Shown here piece by piece: positions 27,147-35,941 of a DNA stretch of 64,000 nucleotides; position 1 is the first letter of the stretch; each line of letters begins with the position of its first letter. The notes beneath the pieces are model-generated. The model did not search any database. It was not told the DNA's origin and saw only the letters and a list, made by a program, of their open reading frames with translations. Source of the stretch: Halodesulfovibrio sp. (GTDB taxonomy: Bacteria; Desulfobacterota; Desulfovibrionia; Desulfovibrionales; Desulfovibrionaceae); assembly GCF_015482765.1 (NCBI RefSeq), contig NZ_JADMLB010000021.1, forward strand, positions 18,145-82,144. The letters run 5' to 3'. Made by a program: the position numbers and the translations under genes.

Positions 27147-27593
27147 ATGAAAGCATACAACAAAGAAACCGCCGTAGGCATTTTTGTATTAATCTGCCTA
27201 CTTTGTGTGGGATATTTGACTATCCAGCTGGGCAAAATGCAGCTTGGCTCTTCCAATACATATAAAGTCTACGCAATTTTTGAATCTGCAACAGGGCTCC
27301 GTGCCGGTGCTGCAGTTGAAATCGCGGGTGTTCCAGTTGGTAAAGTAGCCTCTGTAACCTTGGATCAAGACCAATATCTCGCACAAGTTGCTCTCGAAAT
27401 CGAAAATGATGTTCAACTGAGCGATGATATTATTGCATCAATCAAAACCAGCGGTCTTATTGGCGATAAGTACATTAAGCTCACACCCGGCGGTTCTGAA
27501 GATTACTTGGAAGAAGGCAGCGAAATCACAGATACTGAGTCAGCTGTCGATATTGAAGAACTCATCAGTAAATACGTTTTCGGCGGTGTGTAA
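27147..27593 (+). CDS. mlaD: MlaD-family substrate-binding protein
   Basis: A 148-residue protein with one N-terminal membrane anchor (ETAVGIFVLICLLCVGYLTIQLG) and a single MCE domain (about 35-115; ATGLRAGAAVEIAGVPVGKV, IKTSGLIGDKYIKL). MlaD forms a hexameric ring around the MlaE dimer and passes lipid. It has about the short length known for MlaD. It is followed by a 109-base gap with a small hairpin (CACGTAA/TTACGTG at 27609-27632). Confidence 0.93.
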   Translation: MKAYNKETAVGIFVLICLLCVGYLTIQLGKMQLGSSNTYKVYAIFESATGLRAGAAVEIAGVPVGKVASVTLDQDQYLAQVALEIENDVQLSDDIIASIKTSGLIGDKYIKLTPGGSEDYLEEGSEITDTESAVDIEELISKYVFGGV

Positions 27594-27702
27594 TACGCAC
27601 GTAATCCACACGTAAGCTACGCCAGTTACGTGGGCTACATGCAGCACTTCTTTCATACACCGACACGTTTTAAATTATACATATACATACGGGGGAGGTT
27701 TT

Positions 27703-28362
27703 ATGCCTAAAACCTGCAAAAATATTCTAGTTTCAACTTGTGGCCTGTTGATAGCAACCCTGCTCTTCACCTGCTCCGCATTTGCGAATGCTCAACAAGA
27801 GGCAGAACAAACCTTACAACATGCTGTCGATGAAATTACATTGACGCTGAACAATGCAAACTTGAATAACCTGCGAGAAGACAGTAGCGTCATCTCACAG
27901 CTTGAAGGCCTGATTCTTGATATCTTCAGCATGGATCAATTCTCTATGCGCACTGTCGGCAAAAAGTGGAAAACGTTCACTCCGACCCAAAAGACAGAAT
28001 TCAAAGATGCCTTTGTAAAACTGCTTAAAGCGACGTACTTCAAACAAGTAAGTAATTACAGCGGACAAACTCTCGACATTCTCGGTTCCCGCACAAACAA
28101 AAAAGGAACCAAAGTCGAAGTTCGTACATCTATTAAGTACAAAAGCGAAAATGTGCCGGTAAACTACCGTATGCTTCGTGAAAACGGCAAATGGATGGTT
28201 TATGACGTACTGGTAGAAGGCGTAAGTCTTGTAAAAAACTACCGCACACAGTTCAAAGAGCTGTTACGTAACGGTACACCTGATGAACTTATTGCCAAGC
28301 TTCAGCAAAAAGCCGTGCTCATTCGTCAGCAGCAGGCAGAAGAAGCAGCCGATAAACAGTAA
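27703..28362 (+). CDS. mlaC: MlaC-family periplasmic phospholipid-binding protein
   Basis: A 219-residue protein with a signal peptide (cleavage near FANA, about residue 29). MlaC shuttles phospholipids between the outer-membrane MlaA and the inner-membrane MlaFED complex. The family features are FSMRTVGKKWKTFTPTQKTEFKDAF and the VEVRTSIKY/VPVNYRMLRENGKWMVYDVLVEGVSLVKNYR stretch. A GGGGGAGG ribosome site precedes the ATG. Confidence 0.92.
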   Translation: MPKTCKNILVSTCGLLIATLLFTCSAFANAQQEAEQTLQHAVDEITLTLNNANLNNLREDSSVISQLEGLILDIFSMDQFSMRTVGKKWKTFTPTQKTEFKDAFVKLLKATYFKQVSNYSGQTLDILGSRTNKKGTKVEVRTSIKYKSENVPVNYRMLRENGKWMVYDVLVEGVSLVKNYRTQFKELLRNGTPDELIAKLQQKAVLIRQQQAEEAADKQ

Positions 28363-28373
28363 TTGAGGTAATA

Positions 28374-29252
28374 ATGAGACACGGTTTTTGGCTTATTCTT
28401 GCTCTACTTTTTTTTAGTGCACAACCAGTTTTTGCAGATGGCGAAATCCCGCTTGCAATGACAAAAGATACCTCTGTGACTGCTCCAGCGGGATCTTTAC
28501 TCTACTCTTCAACACCGTTGATAGCAGAGAACGATGTGCAATATACCGAAGGTGATGAGCCATTCATTGAAGATGACGACTATTTTGAAGACTCTGAAGA
28601 CTACTTTGATGATTCAGAATACGAAGCAGAAAACGAAGCCGTTACTGTTAGCGACCCTTTTGAAGGGTGGAACAGAATGTGGTTTGCTGTAAACGACTGG
28701 ATCTACATTGATGTTGGTAAGCCTGCACATGCTGCGTACCGAATTGTTGTTCCTTCCTTTGCACGTACAGGGATTAATAATGTTGTTGTAAACTGGTTCG
28801 GTATGCCTCGCCGCTTTGTGAACGCAATTTTGCAAGGCAAATTAGCGTTAGCAGGTATCGAGATGTCCCGATTTATCGTTAACACAGCATTTGGTTTCGG
28901 CGGTCTTATCGACCTTGCAAAAGACCTTAAGCCAGTTATTCCGCATACAGGTGAGCGTGAAGACTTTGGTCAAACACTCGGCACTTGGGGAATTCCCGCT
29001 GGGCCATACCTTGTACTGCCATTTTTCGGTGCTTCAAACTTCCGAGATACCGCAGGGTTAGTCGGAGAGTCTTTCTTGCCTCCTTCTTTAAATCCTGTAT
29101 ATCTGAACTACGTTCTTTTTGCTGGTTCGCAATTTAACATGTTAGATAAGCGAATCGGAGTATACGAGAATATCGTCAGCACTGCTGTAGAGCCATATAT
29201 CGGCTTACGAAATGCTTACTCCCAGTTGCGAAAAGCACAAATTGAAAACTAA
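28374..29252 (+). CDS. mlaA: MlaA (VacJ)-family outer-membrane phospholipid protein without a lipobox
   Basis: A 292-residue VacJ/MlaA protein that removes phospholipids from the outer leaflet. The core DPFEGWNRMWFAVNDWIY, NFFGMPRR-like NWFGMPRRFVNAILQGK, 'FGQTLGTWGIPAGPYLVLPFFG' and DTAG motifs are typical. Two features are unusual. The signal peptide ends in VFADG and the protein contains no cysteine, so it cannot be a lipoprotein as in E. coli. There is a strongly acidic tract at about residues 60-86 (EDDDYFEDSEDYFDD) before the domain. It lies 11 bases after mlaC. Confidence 0.92.
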   Translation: MRHGFWLILALLFFSAQPVFADGEIPLAMTKDTSVTAPAGSLLYSSTPLIAENDVQYTEGDEPFIEDDDYFEDSEDYFDDSEYEAENEAVTVSDPFEGWNRMWFAVNDWIYIDVGKPAHAAYRIVVPSFARTGINNVVVNWFGMPRRFVNAILQGKLALAGIEMSRFIVNTAFGFGGLIDLAKDLKPVIPHTGEREDFGQTLGTWGIPAGPYLVLPFFGASNFRDTAGLVGESFLPPSLNPVYLNYVLFAGSQFNMLDKRIGVYENIVSTAVEPYIGLRNAYSQLRKAQIEN

Positions 29253-29253
29253 G

Positions 29254-29291
29254 AAAAGACGCCGTATTCACTGAATACGGCGTCTTTTTTT
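29254..29291 (+). terminator. Terminator of the mla operon
   Basis: AAAGACGCCGTATTCA and TGAATACGGCGTCTTT are perfect arms almost touching, followed by a T run. It begins at the mlaA stop codon. Confidence 0.92.
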
Positions 29292-29357
29292 ATGCTTTTT
29301 CATACTTGTTATTCTTCATGCTAAGAGTGTAGCAGTACCATGTAATAAGCACTTCCC

Positions 29358-29693
29358 TTATGACTTATCACATGCTTCCATCAAAGGTGTATAGCTTGCG
29401 AGTACGCACATATCTTTTTCTGCACGTAGCCCATGAGGAACTCGTAAATCGGTTAAAATCACATCTCCTCGAACAAGCGAATCCAATACACCATGCTTTC
29501 CAAGCAGCAAACCTTCACCGCTCAGCACCACAAGCATAGCCTCACCAGCTTCATCAGAAGCCTTTGCCGGTAACTCATACCCGGCTTTAATATGCAACGT
29601 TGTAATGTTAAGTTCATCAGATTCGTGAACAAGCTCTTCAAACACCTTTTCCGGATGGAATACCTCGTTTTTCATAAGACTATATTTTAGCAT
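29358..29693 (-). CDS. Small cupin protein lacking the usual histidine ligands
   Basis: A 111-residue single-domain cupin, paralogous to the next gene (both contain VVLSGEG.LLGK.G.LDS...GDVI...RVPHG). In the family the first motif normally has HxH and Glu. Here the matching stretch is PAKASDEAGE and no histidine is left, though VPHG in the second motif is kept. Metal binding is therefore doubtful. AAAGGAGG before the ATG supports the start. Function unknown. The next copy lies 62 bases upstream in transcription, so the two probably share a transcript. Confidence 0.75.
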   Translation of the reverse strand: MLKYSLMKNEVFHPEKVFEELVHESDELNITTLHIKAGYELPAKASDEAGEAMLVVLSGEGLLLGKHGVLDSLVRGDVILTDLRVPHGLRAEKDMCVLASYTPLMEACDKS

Positions 29694-29755
29694 AAGAGCC
29701 TCCTTTCCACTTTACAGTGTACTCGGAAAAGCTCCTATGCAGATAGTATATTACT

Positions 29756-30073
29756 TTAAATCGGAGGTGCTATTGTCACCACGAGACTCATGTCTTTTTT
29801 GGCTTTAACTCCGTGAGGTACTCTAATTTCACATATGATCACATCACCAGCAGCAATTGAATCAAGCGCTCCGTTTTTTCCCAGAAGCTGACCTTCACCG
29901 CTGAGTACAACCATAACCAGTTCGCCGTCCAGATTATGAGAATGCACAGGCATTTCCTGTCCGGCTTTGAGATTAAAGTTCATAACTTTTACATGCTCTG
30001 ATTCATGAACCAACTGCACATGCATTCTATCCGGATTAAAACTACGACTTTTAGGAATTCTATTTTTATGCAT
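29756..30073 (-). CDS. Small cupin protein
   Basis: A 105-residue cupin with intact metal-binding motif (PVHSHNLDGE and VPHG). It is the first gene transcribed leftward from a divergent region with two CRP-like palindromes. AAGGAG stands before the ATG. Function unknown. Such small cupins often bind small ligands or act as sensors or isomerases, but I see nothing specific. Confidence 0.78.
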   Translation of the reverse strand: MHKNRIPKSRSFNPDRMHVQLVHESEHVKVMNFNLKAGQEMPVHSHNLDGELVMVVLSGEGQLLGKNGALDSIAAGDVIICEIRVPHGVKAKKDMSLVVTIAPPI

Positions 30074-30131
30074 AGGAAAGCTCCTTTGATTCAGTGTATG
30101 GTTCCACCCTAACGAATTGACAGTATAAATA

Positions 30132-30147
30132 TGTGATGAAAGTCACG
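30132..30147. promoter_or_regulatory. CRP/FNR-family operator (imperfect), between cupin and LysO genes
   Basis: TGTGATGAAAGTCACG fits TGTGA-N6-TCAC with one end mismatch. It lies 8 bases before the second site and about 60 bases from the cupin start. Confidence 0.5.
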
Positions 30148-30154
30148 CCTTTTG

Positions 30155-30170
30155 TGTGATCTTCATCACA
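30155..30170. promoter_or_regulatory. CRP/FNR-family operator (perfect), between cupin and LysO genes
   Basis: TGTGATCTTCATCACA is a perfect TGTGA-N6-TCACA palindrome. Its centre is 23 bases from the first site. The region feeds the cupins to the left and the LysO pair to the right. Confidence 0.6.
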
Positions 30171-30277
30171 TTGCTCCTTATTTTTTCGCAGAGCTATTTG
30201 ACAATAATTCTATGGGAGTATACCCGCACTTTTTTAGAGCTTGCTCTCAATATCTTTATCACCTGTCCGGAGGCGAT

Positions 30278-30562
30278 GTGCTTATCACCGTTCTTTGCAT
30301 ACTTATTGGCATCCCGCTGGGATTCCTTTTCCGTAACAACACACGCGTTGTGAATACTGTTAACCGCCTCACCATGTGGTCAATCTACGTTCTGCTTTTT
30401 ATGCTCGGCGTTACTACCGGTTCCAATGAAACCATTGTTACCCAGTTAGGGACAATCGGCGTTCAAGCTGCATGTATCAGCGGGTTATGTGTATTAGGCA
30501 GTGCCTGCGCAGTCTTTTTACTTGATAAATTGTTTCTGAAGGGAAAATTCGATGAAAGGTAG
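30278..30562 (+). CDS. LysO-type exporter, N-terminal half (separate gene)
   Basis: A 94-residue membrane protein equal to the N-terminal part of LysO/YbjE (DUF340), the lysine exporter. I chose the GTG at 30278, preceded by CCGGAGG, giving MLITVLCILIGIPLGFLFR as the first helix. An ATG at 30152 would add 42 residues without a ribosome site. In E. coli LysO is one 300-residue chain. Here it is split in two overlapping genes (11-base overlap), so both halves are presumably made in equal amounts and assemble. Confidence 0.75.
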   Translation: MLITVLCILIGIPLGFLFRNNTRVVNTVNRLTMWSIYVLLFMLGVTTGSNETIVTQLGTIGVQAACISGLCVLGSACAVFLLDKLFLKGKFDER

Positions 30563-31151
30563 CCTTATTATTCTGTCCTTCTTTATCGCCGGCTGCATCG
30601 TAGGACATATGGAATCTGTTCCGGCATGGCTGCTGAATGACGCGTTATCCACCTACACGCTCTACGCGCTGCTCTTTCTTGTAGGTATGTCCATCGGGTT
30701 TGACACCCACTGCTGGCAAATACTCCGCCAAATGCATCTAAAAGTATTGCTCGTACCTGTTGCAGTAATTGCTGGAACTGCTGCCGGCTCTCTTGCGGCA
30801 TGGTGTATCCTTACAGATATGCCGTTACGGGATGTGCTCGCCGTTGGTGCCGGCTTTGGATACTATTCTCTTTCCACTGTAATTATCACGAATTTAGGTG
30901 ATCCTGTCCTCGGGTCTGTTGCATTACTTTCGAATATTATACGCGAAATAATCACACTTTTATGCACACCTGTTCTTGTTCGCTTTTTTGGTAAACTTGC
31001 TCCTGTTGCATCCGGTGGCGCAACCGCTATGGATACCACGCTTCCAATAATTGTTAAGTTTACAAGCGAACGTTACGGCATCATAGCAGTCTTCAGCGGC
31101 ATGGTTTTAACAATACTTGTACCGTTTATTGTAACGTTCATAATGACGTAG
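30552..31151 (+). CDS. LysO-type exporter, C-terminal half
   Basis: A 199-residue membrane protein equal to the C-terminal part of LysO (DUF340), with about seven hydrophobic segments and the motif 'VGAGFGYYSLSTVIITNLGDPVLGSVALLSNIIREI'. The tail PVLVRFFGKLAPVASGGATAMDTTLPII is typical of the family. It overlaps the N-terminal half. The substrate (lysine or thialysine in the known member) is assigned only by family. Confidence 0.82.
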   Translation: MKGSLIILSFFIAGCIVGHMESVPAWLLNDALSTYTLYALLFLVGMSIGFDTHCWQILRQMHLKVLLVPVAVIAGTAAGSLAAWCILTDMPLRDVLAVGAGFGYYSLSTVIITNLGDPVLGSVALLSNIIREIITLLCTPVLVRFFGKLAPVASGGATAMDTTLPIIVKFTSERYGIIAVFSGMVLTILVPFIVTFIMT

Positions 31152-31293
31152 TACCTAAAAGTACTACATAAAATTACTTTTTTGTATTTTTTCACGTAAT
31201 TCAAGCGATTACCTGTTGACATTTAGCGCTCACAACGCCAGTTTATAAGCGGGACGTTTATCAAACACAAATTTTGCAAAGCAGGAGAATCCT

Positions 31294-32034
31294 ATGCTGA
31301 AAAAAATAGTTCTTGCGCTGGTAATGGTTGCTATGACCGCTTCCTTCGCATTTGCACAGAAATCTATTGTAATTGCACACGATGCTACCTGGCCTCCAAT
31401 GGAATTTGTTGACGCAAACAAAAACATTGTCGGCTACTCTGTAGATTACTGTGATGCTATCGCTAAAGAAGTTGGCATTACCGTTGAGCACAAAAGCGTT
31501 GCTTGGGATGGCATCTTTGCTGGTCTGGTTGGCAGAAAATACGACATGATTTCTTCATCCGTATCTATCACTCCAGAACGTCAGAAAAAATTTGACTTCT
31601 CTGATCCGTACTTTGAAGTAACTCAGGCTGTTATCCTTCCTGTTGACGCTTCAGGCGCTTCTCTTGCTGACCTTAAAGGCAAAACACTCGGCGGACAGAT
31701 CGGCACCACCGGTGTTTTCATGGCAAAACGCGCTGAAGGTGTGAACACTAAAGAATATGATGAAATCGGCTTTGCTGTTGAAGCATTGTACACAGGCCGT
31801 ATTGACGGCGTAATTTGCGATGACGCAATTGCTGCTGACTACGTGCTTCGTAACAAAAAATATGCTGGCAAATTCAAACTTGCTTTCATCGTAAAATCTG
31901 ACAAGCCTGAATACTACGGCTTCGTAGTTAAAAAAGGTAACAAAGAACTTCTTGATCTCCTCAACAAAGGTATCAAAGCAGTAAAAGCTAAAGGTATCGA
32001 AGCCGAACTCCGCAAAAAGTGGATCGGTCAATAA
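31294..32034 (+). CDS. Polar amino acid ABC transporter, substrate-binding protein
   Basis: A 246-residue periplasmic binding protein of the HisJ/GlnH family. The signal peptide is cut near FAQK. Typical blocks: HDATWPPMEFVDANKNIVGYSVD, 'KYDMISSSVSITPERQKKFDFSDPYF', GQIGTTG and FVVKKGNKELLDLLNKG. It heads a three-gene transporter operon. CAGGAG stands before the ATG. Which amino acid it binds cannot be told. Confidence 0.93.
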   Translation: MLKKIVLALVMVAMTASFAFAQKSIVIAHDATWPPMEFVDANKNIVGYSVDYCDAIAKEVGITVEHKSVAWDGIFAGLVGRKYDMISSSVSITPERQKKFDFSDPYFEVTQAVILPVDASGASLADLKGKTLGGQIGTTGVFMAKRAEGVNTKEYDEIGFAVEALYTGRIDGVICDDAIAADYVLRNKKYAGKFKLAFIVKSDKPEYYGFVVKKGNKELLDLLNKGIKAVKAKGIEAELRKKWIGQ

Positions 32035-32054
32035 GAAGCCTCTATAGAACCAAC

Positions 32055-32094
32055 AAGGGACTGGTACGTATGGAGCTGCCAGTCCTTTCTTTTT
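32055..32094 (+). terminator. Partial terminator between binding protein and permease genes
   Basis: AAGGGACTGG and CCAGTCCTTT pair (one G-U) and are followed by CTTTTT. In this position a leaky terminator would leave more binding protein than membrane subunits. Confidence 0.6.
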
Positions 32095-32119
32095 ACTGCA
32101 AAAAACAGCGATACACACT

Positions 32120-32908
32120 ATGAGCGTAGAAAAAAAAGAAGTACGCATTGCCGTCACAGACGGTATGCTTATCCCCTCCGGTAAAGACAAAAACGTAATC
32201 ACTGCATGGAGCATCTCGCTTATCTTTGCGATCTGTTCCATCATCTACCTTTGCGTCAAAAATCCGGACCCGTACCTTGATATTCTGAAATTTTTACCAG
32301 ACGGTATTCTGGTAACGTTCCAAGTTACCATCAGTGCCATTCTGCTCACTATCCCTATCGGACTTGCCACCGGTATGGGACGTTTGTCTGAAAACCGTAT
32401 TATTAACCTTGTTGCTTCAACCTATGTGGAAATTATTCGCGGTATTCCACTTCTGGTTCAGCTGTTTTTCATCTACTATGCAATCGGTGAATTCGTACAG
32501 CTTCCAGACCTTACCGCCGCAATCATCGCCATGTCCGTCTGTTATGGCGCGTACATGGGTGAAGTTTTCCGCGCAGGGATTGATGCTGTAGACTCCGGAC
32601 AGGCAGAAGCAGCCCGCTCTCTCGGCTTCAACAAAACCGAGACCATGTTCATGGTAATTCTTCCTCAGGCTTGGAGAACTATTCTTCCACCTGTCGGTAA
32701 CGAATTTATTGCACTGCTTAAAGACTCCTCTCTGGTATCCATTCTCGCAGTTTCTGAATTACTGCGCAGAGGCAGAGAGTACGCGTCCGTTACGTTTAAC
32801 TATTTTGAATGTTACCTTATGGTAGCTCTCATCTACCTTGTGATTACCCTGCTTCTTTCCAAAGCAGTAAGTATCATGGAAAACAAACTGAATTACTATG
32901 ACGACTAA
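32120..32908 (+). CDS. Polar amino acid ABC transporter permease
   Basis: A 262-residue permease of the HisM/GlnP family. A charged N-terminus is followed by helices from about residue 30. The conserved EAA loop is [32 protein letters not shown]. Transport drives uptake with the ATPase gene that overlaps its end by 11 bases. The ribosome site before the ATG at 32120 is weak, in keeping with coupling or low expression. Confidence 0.92.
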   Translation: MSVEKKEVRIAVTDGMLIPSGKDKNVITAWSISLIFAICSIIYLCVKNPDPYLDILKFLPDGILVTFQVTISAILLTIPIGLATGMGRLSENRIINLVASTYVEIIRGIPLLVQLFFIYYAIGEFVQLPDLTAAIIAMSVCYGAYMGEVFRAGIDAVDSGQAEAARSLGFNKTETMFMVILPQAWRTILPPVGNEFIALLKDSSLVSILAVSELLRRGREYASVTFNYFECYLMVALIYLVITLLLSKAVSIMENKLNYYDD

Positions 32909-33635
32909 TCCAATCATCCAAGTAGAAAACGTATATAAGTTTTTTGGACAGCTCACAGCGCTTAATGATGTAAGCCTGAACATTTCTTCAGGTGAAAAAG
33001 TCGTTATCCTCGGACCATCAGGTTCAGGTAAGTCAACATTGTTACGCTCGATCAACCGTCTTGAAAAAATAGACAAAGGGCACATCATTGTAGACGGTCA
33101 GAATATTACTGCACCGGAATGCAATATCAACACTGTCCGTCAAGAGCTGGGCATGGTGTTCCAAAGCTTCAACCTTTTCCCGCATAAAACCGTACTCGGG
33201 AACTTGGTTATGGCTCCCATGCGACTCAAAAAAATGCCTAAAGAAGAAGCTGAAGCTATCGCCTTAGAGCTGCTTAAAAAAGTTGGAATTTCAGATAAAG
33301 CACACGTCTACCCTGCTAAGCTTTCCGGTGGTCAGCAGCAGCGTGTGGCAATTGCCCGTGCTTTGGCTATGAATCCAAAAATTATGCTCTTTGACGAACC
33401 TACATCCGCACTCGATCCAGAAATGATCGGTGAAGTTCTGGATGTAATGACCAGCCTTGCAAAAGAAGGCATGACAATGGTCTGCGTAACTCATGAAATG
33501 GGCTTTGCCCGCGAAGTTGCAGACAGACTTGTGTTCATGGATCACGGCGAAATTATTGAAGAGGGTACACCTGAAGAGTTCTTCACAAACCCTAAACATC
33601 CTCGCCTCAAACAATTCCTTGAACAGATCCTTTAA
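32898..33635 (+). CDS. Polar amino acid ABC transporter ATP-binding protein
   Basis: A 245-residue GlnQ/HisP-type ATPase. Walker A is [18 protein letters not shown], the Q-loop is '[18 protein letters not shown]', the signature is [34 protein letters not shown], and the switch is [15 protein letters not shown]. It completes the operon and ends at a strong terminator. Confidence 0.96.
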   Translation: MTTNPIIQVENVYKFFGQLTALNDVSLNISSGEKVVILGPSGSGKSTLLRSINRLEKIDKGHIIVDGQNITAPECNINTVRQELGMVFQSFNLFPHKTVLGNLVMAPMRLKKMPKEEAEAIALELLKKVGISDKAHVYPAKLSGGQQQRVAIARALAMNPKIMLFDEPTSALDPEMIGEVLDVMTSLAKEGMTMVCVTHEMGFAREVADRLVFMDHGEIIEEGTPEEFFTNPKHPRLKQFLEQIL

Positions 33636-33638
33636 AAT

Positions 33639-33667
33639 AAAAAAGCCGGCTTAGCCGGCTTTTTTTA
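33639..33667 (+). terminator. Terminator of the amino acid transporter operon
   Basis: AAGCCGGC and GCCGGCTT pair across three bases and are followed by seven T. It can also serve the minus-strand oxidoreductase gene through the A run on its left. Confidence 0.9.
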
Positions 33668-35020
33668 TTACTTTAGCATATAGCGCAGTGTGTACCCGAA
33701 TGACGGATACGCCCAAAGCCATTTATTAAGCTCAGCCACCGTTGTACCGGTGCGCATCGCAAATGCAAAAATATTGATAATCTCTTCTGAATTATGTCCA
33801 TTCATACTTGCACCGAGAATTGTATCATCCTCTTTTGATACAAGAATCTTATAGGAAGGATACAATTCACCGATACGGCGATACTCTGACCAGCCTGCCG
33901 CACTTCCTTCATAGACCTTATACGACAAACCTTGCGCCTGAGCCTCTTCTTCACGCATGCCGACAGTACTTAACGGTGGGTGTGTATACAACGTATATGG
34001 CACAACGGAGTAATCCGGACGCTCTTCGTTTCCATGTAAAATATTATGTGAAACGACCATGCCTTCCATAGAAGCAATCGGAGTCAGCTCCATACTGTTT
34101 CCCACAACATCTCCTGCGGCGTATACACGAGGGTTTGTTGTACTCTGCATAAATTCGTTAACTTTTATGCCGCCTTTTTGGTTAAGTTCCAACTGTCCTT
34201 TCTTGGGATTAAGAGCATCTACATGAGCTACCCGTCCGGCAGCAAGTACAACACAGTCAGCTTTAAACTCAATATTATCTTCACCGGCAGTAAGTACCAG
34301 CCCATCACTTTCTTTTCGTAAAGAGTTTGGAGGCATCATAGTATGGAACCGCACGCCCATGTCCCGACTGGCATCAATCATACTATCCACGAGTGATGCA
34401 TCAAAACGGCGTAAAAAACGCTCGCTGCGCAAAACAACATCAACCTGCGCTCCGGCAATGGCAGCTATGTGCGAAAGTTCAAACGCAATAAATCCACCGC
34501 CAATGAATACTACGCGTGAAGGAAGTTCCTTCATCTCAAAAAATTCATCTGTGGATGTCAGCAGCTCATGCCCCGGAAACTCCAAACTTCGTGGAGTTGC
34601 ACCTGCTGCAATAACAATCTTTTCGGGCTCATACTTTTTCCGATTTATCGTAACCACATCAGGAGATGAAAACTGTGCTTTGCCATGAACACCTGTAATT
34701 CCATGACTTTCATAAAATTTCTCAACCAAAGGCGGTATTGGATCTCTCATTTCCGCCATGGCTGTCATCATTTTATTCCAATCAACAGAAAGGCAACCAC
34801 GCAACCCACGCTCTGTCATATGTTTACGGCGCAAGACGACATTCGTTACATCAAAAAGAAATTTTTTAGGCTCACATCCTCGAAGAGGACACGTTCCACC
34901 AAAGGGCTGGTAGTCGGCAACAACAACGCTTTTGCCCTCAGCAGCACAAGTTCTGGCAACTGCACCACCTGCTGGCCCTGATCCGATAACAAGTACATCC
35001 GGCTTTTCCACTTTGGTCAT
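33668..35020 (-). CDS. Pyridine nucleotide-disulfide oxidoreductase (mercuric/glutathione reductase-like)
   Basis: A 450-residue FAD flavoprotein. The N-terminal FAD site is VLVIGSGPAGGAVARTCAAEG. The redox pair is in GGTCPLRGCEPKKFL (Cys-x4-Cys, close to the class I pattern but with PLRG inside). The NAD(P) site is VVFIGGGFIAFELSHIAA. The second FAD motif is NPRVYAAGDVVG and a dimerisation domain follows. I chose the ATG at 35020 because AAGGAG lies upstream. Its substrate is unknown; glutathione or mercury is not implied. It converges with the transporter and stands alone. Confidence 0.88.
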   Translation of the reverse strand: MTKVEKPDVLVIGSGPAGGAVARTCAAEGKSVVVADYQPFGGTCPLRGCEPKKFLFDVTNVVLRRKHMTERGLRGCLSVDWNKMMTAMAEMRDPIPPLVEKFYESHGITGVHGKAQFSSPDVVTINRKKYEPEKIVIAAGATPRSLEFPGHELLTSTDEFFEMKELPSRVVFIGGGFIAFELSHIAAIAGAQVDVVLRSERFLRRFDASLVDSMIDASRDMGVRFHTMMPPNSLRKESDGLVLTAGEDNIEFKADCVVLAAGRVAHVDALNPKKGQLELNQKGGIKVNEFMQSTTNPRVYAAGDVVGNSMELTPIASMEGMVVSHNILHGNEERPDYSVVPYTLYTHPPLSTVGMREEEAQAQGLSYKVYEGSAAGWSEYRRIGELYPSYKILVSKEDDTILGASMNGHNSEEIINIFAFAMRTGTTVAELNKWLWAYPSFGYTLRYMLK

Positions 35021-35349
35021 GAACAACTCTCCTTACGCAACCAGTATAGACGTGTAATACTATCTCTGACTCAATCTTTCTCCAACTATTACTACAATTC
35101 ACTTGGCTGACATACCGTTTTTATAACGTCTCAAGGGTTCGTACCCCGATCATAAAATAAGTGAAAGCACCCCTTTTTCCGGTATAAACAGGATAGTGCC
35201 AAGATGAAGATTAGTTGGACGATAACTTTTTCTAATTTTATTAACAATAACTATTCCCATTAAGTTCTTTTTTGTGTAGAAAGTATTCAACAGAAGAGAA
35301 CACGGCTTAACAACGCCATACTATAAACTTTATTGTCAGGAGAATTCAC
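35021..35349. other. Intergenic region between the flavoprotein gene and tpx
   Basis: An AT-rich 329-base stretch that holds the promoters for both divergent genes. The segment AACAATAACTATTCCCATT at about 35248 is loosely Fur- or PerR-like, but the match is too poor to call. No gene or strong hairpin is seen. Confidence 0.3.
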
Positions 35350-35865
35350 ATGATTGAACGTTCCGGTATTATCACTTTCCAAGGCAATGGTCTGACTCTC
35401 GAAGGTTCCCCAGTAGAAGTGGGTGACGCAGCTCCTGATTTTTCACTGCTTACCACTGACCTGACTCCTAAAACTCTTGAAGACTACAAAGGTAAAGTTA
35501 TCCTTTTAGTTACTGTTCCTTCTCTTGATACCCCGGTATGCGACGTGGAAGCTCGTCGTTTCAATCAGGAAGCAGCAGACCTTCACGAAGATATCGAAGT
35601 ATTAACAGTATCAACAGATCTTCCTTTCGCTCAGGCACGCTGGTGCGGTGCAGCAGGTATCGAATCTGTTGAAGTACTTTCAGATCATAAAGATCTTTCT
35701 CTCGGTCATGCATACGGTGTTGCAATCAAAGAACTTCGTCTGCTTGCACGCGCAGTATTTGTCATCAACCGTGACCATAAAATTGTTTACTCCCAAATCG
35801 TACCGGAAGTAACCAACGAACCAGATTATGACGCAGCAATCCAAGCTGCACATGCAGCTTTATAA
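35350..35865 (+). CDS. tpx: Thiol peroxidase
   Basis: A 171-residue atypical 2-Cys peroxiredoxin that reduces hydroperoxides. The peroxidatic cysteine is Cys64 in VPSLDTPVCDVEARRFN and the resolving cysteine is Cys99 in ARWCGAAG. The N-terminal 'GNGLTLEGSPVEVGDAAPDF' is typical of Tpx. TCAGGAG stands before the ATG. Oxygen defence is expected in a sulfate reducer. It is a single gene with its own terminator. Confidence 0.96.
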   Translation: MIERSGIITFQGNGLTLEGSPVEVGDAAPDFSLLTTDLTPKTLEDYKGKVILLVTVPSLDTPVCDVEARRFNQEAADLHEDIEVLTVSTDLPFAQARWCGAAGIESVEVLSDHKDLSLGHAYGVAIKELRLLARAVFVINRDHKIVYSQIVPEVTNEPDYDAAIQAAHAAL

Positions 35866-35896
35866 TACGCATACATCCTCTTTGGAAAAGCCCAAG

Positions 35897-35941
35897 GCCC
35901 CTGTTCATGACCGTTGAACAGGGGCTAAGCTGTTTTTTTAT
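35897..35941 (+). terminator. Terminator of tpx
   Basis: GCCCCTGTTCA and TGAACAGGGGC are perfect 11-bp arms with a 7-base loop. TTTTTTT follows after a short gap. Confidence 0.85.

Noticed and set aside
35230..35290. AT-rich motif before tpx as a Fur or PerR box
   Set aside because: It matches neither consensus well enough. No second copy is seen nearby.
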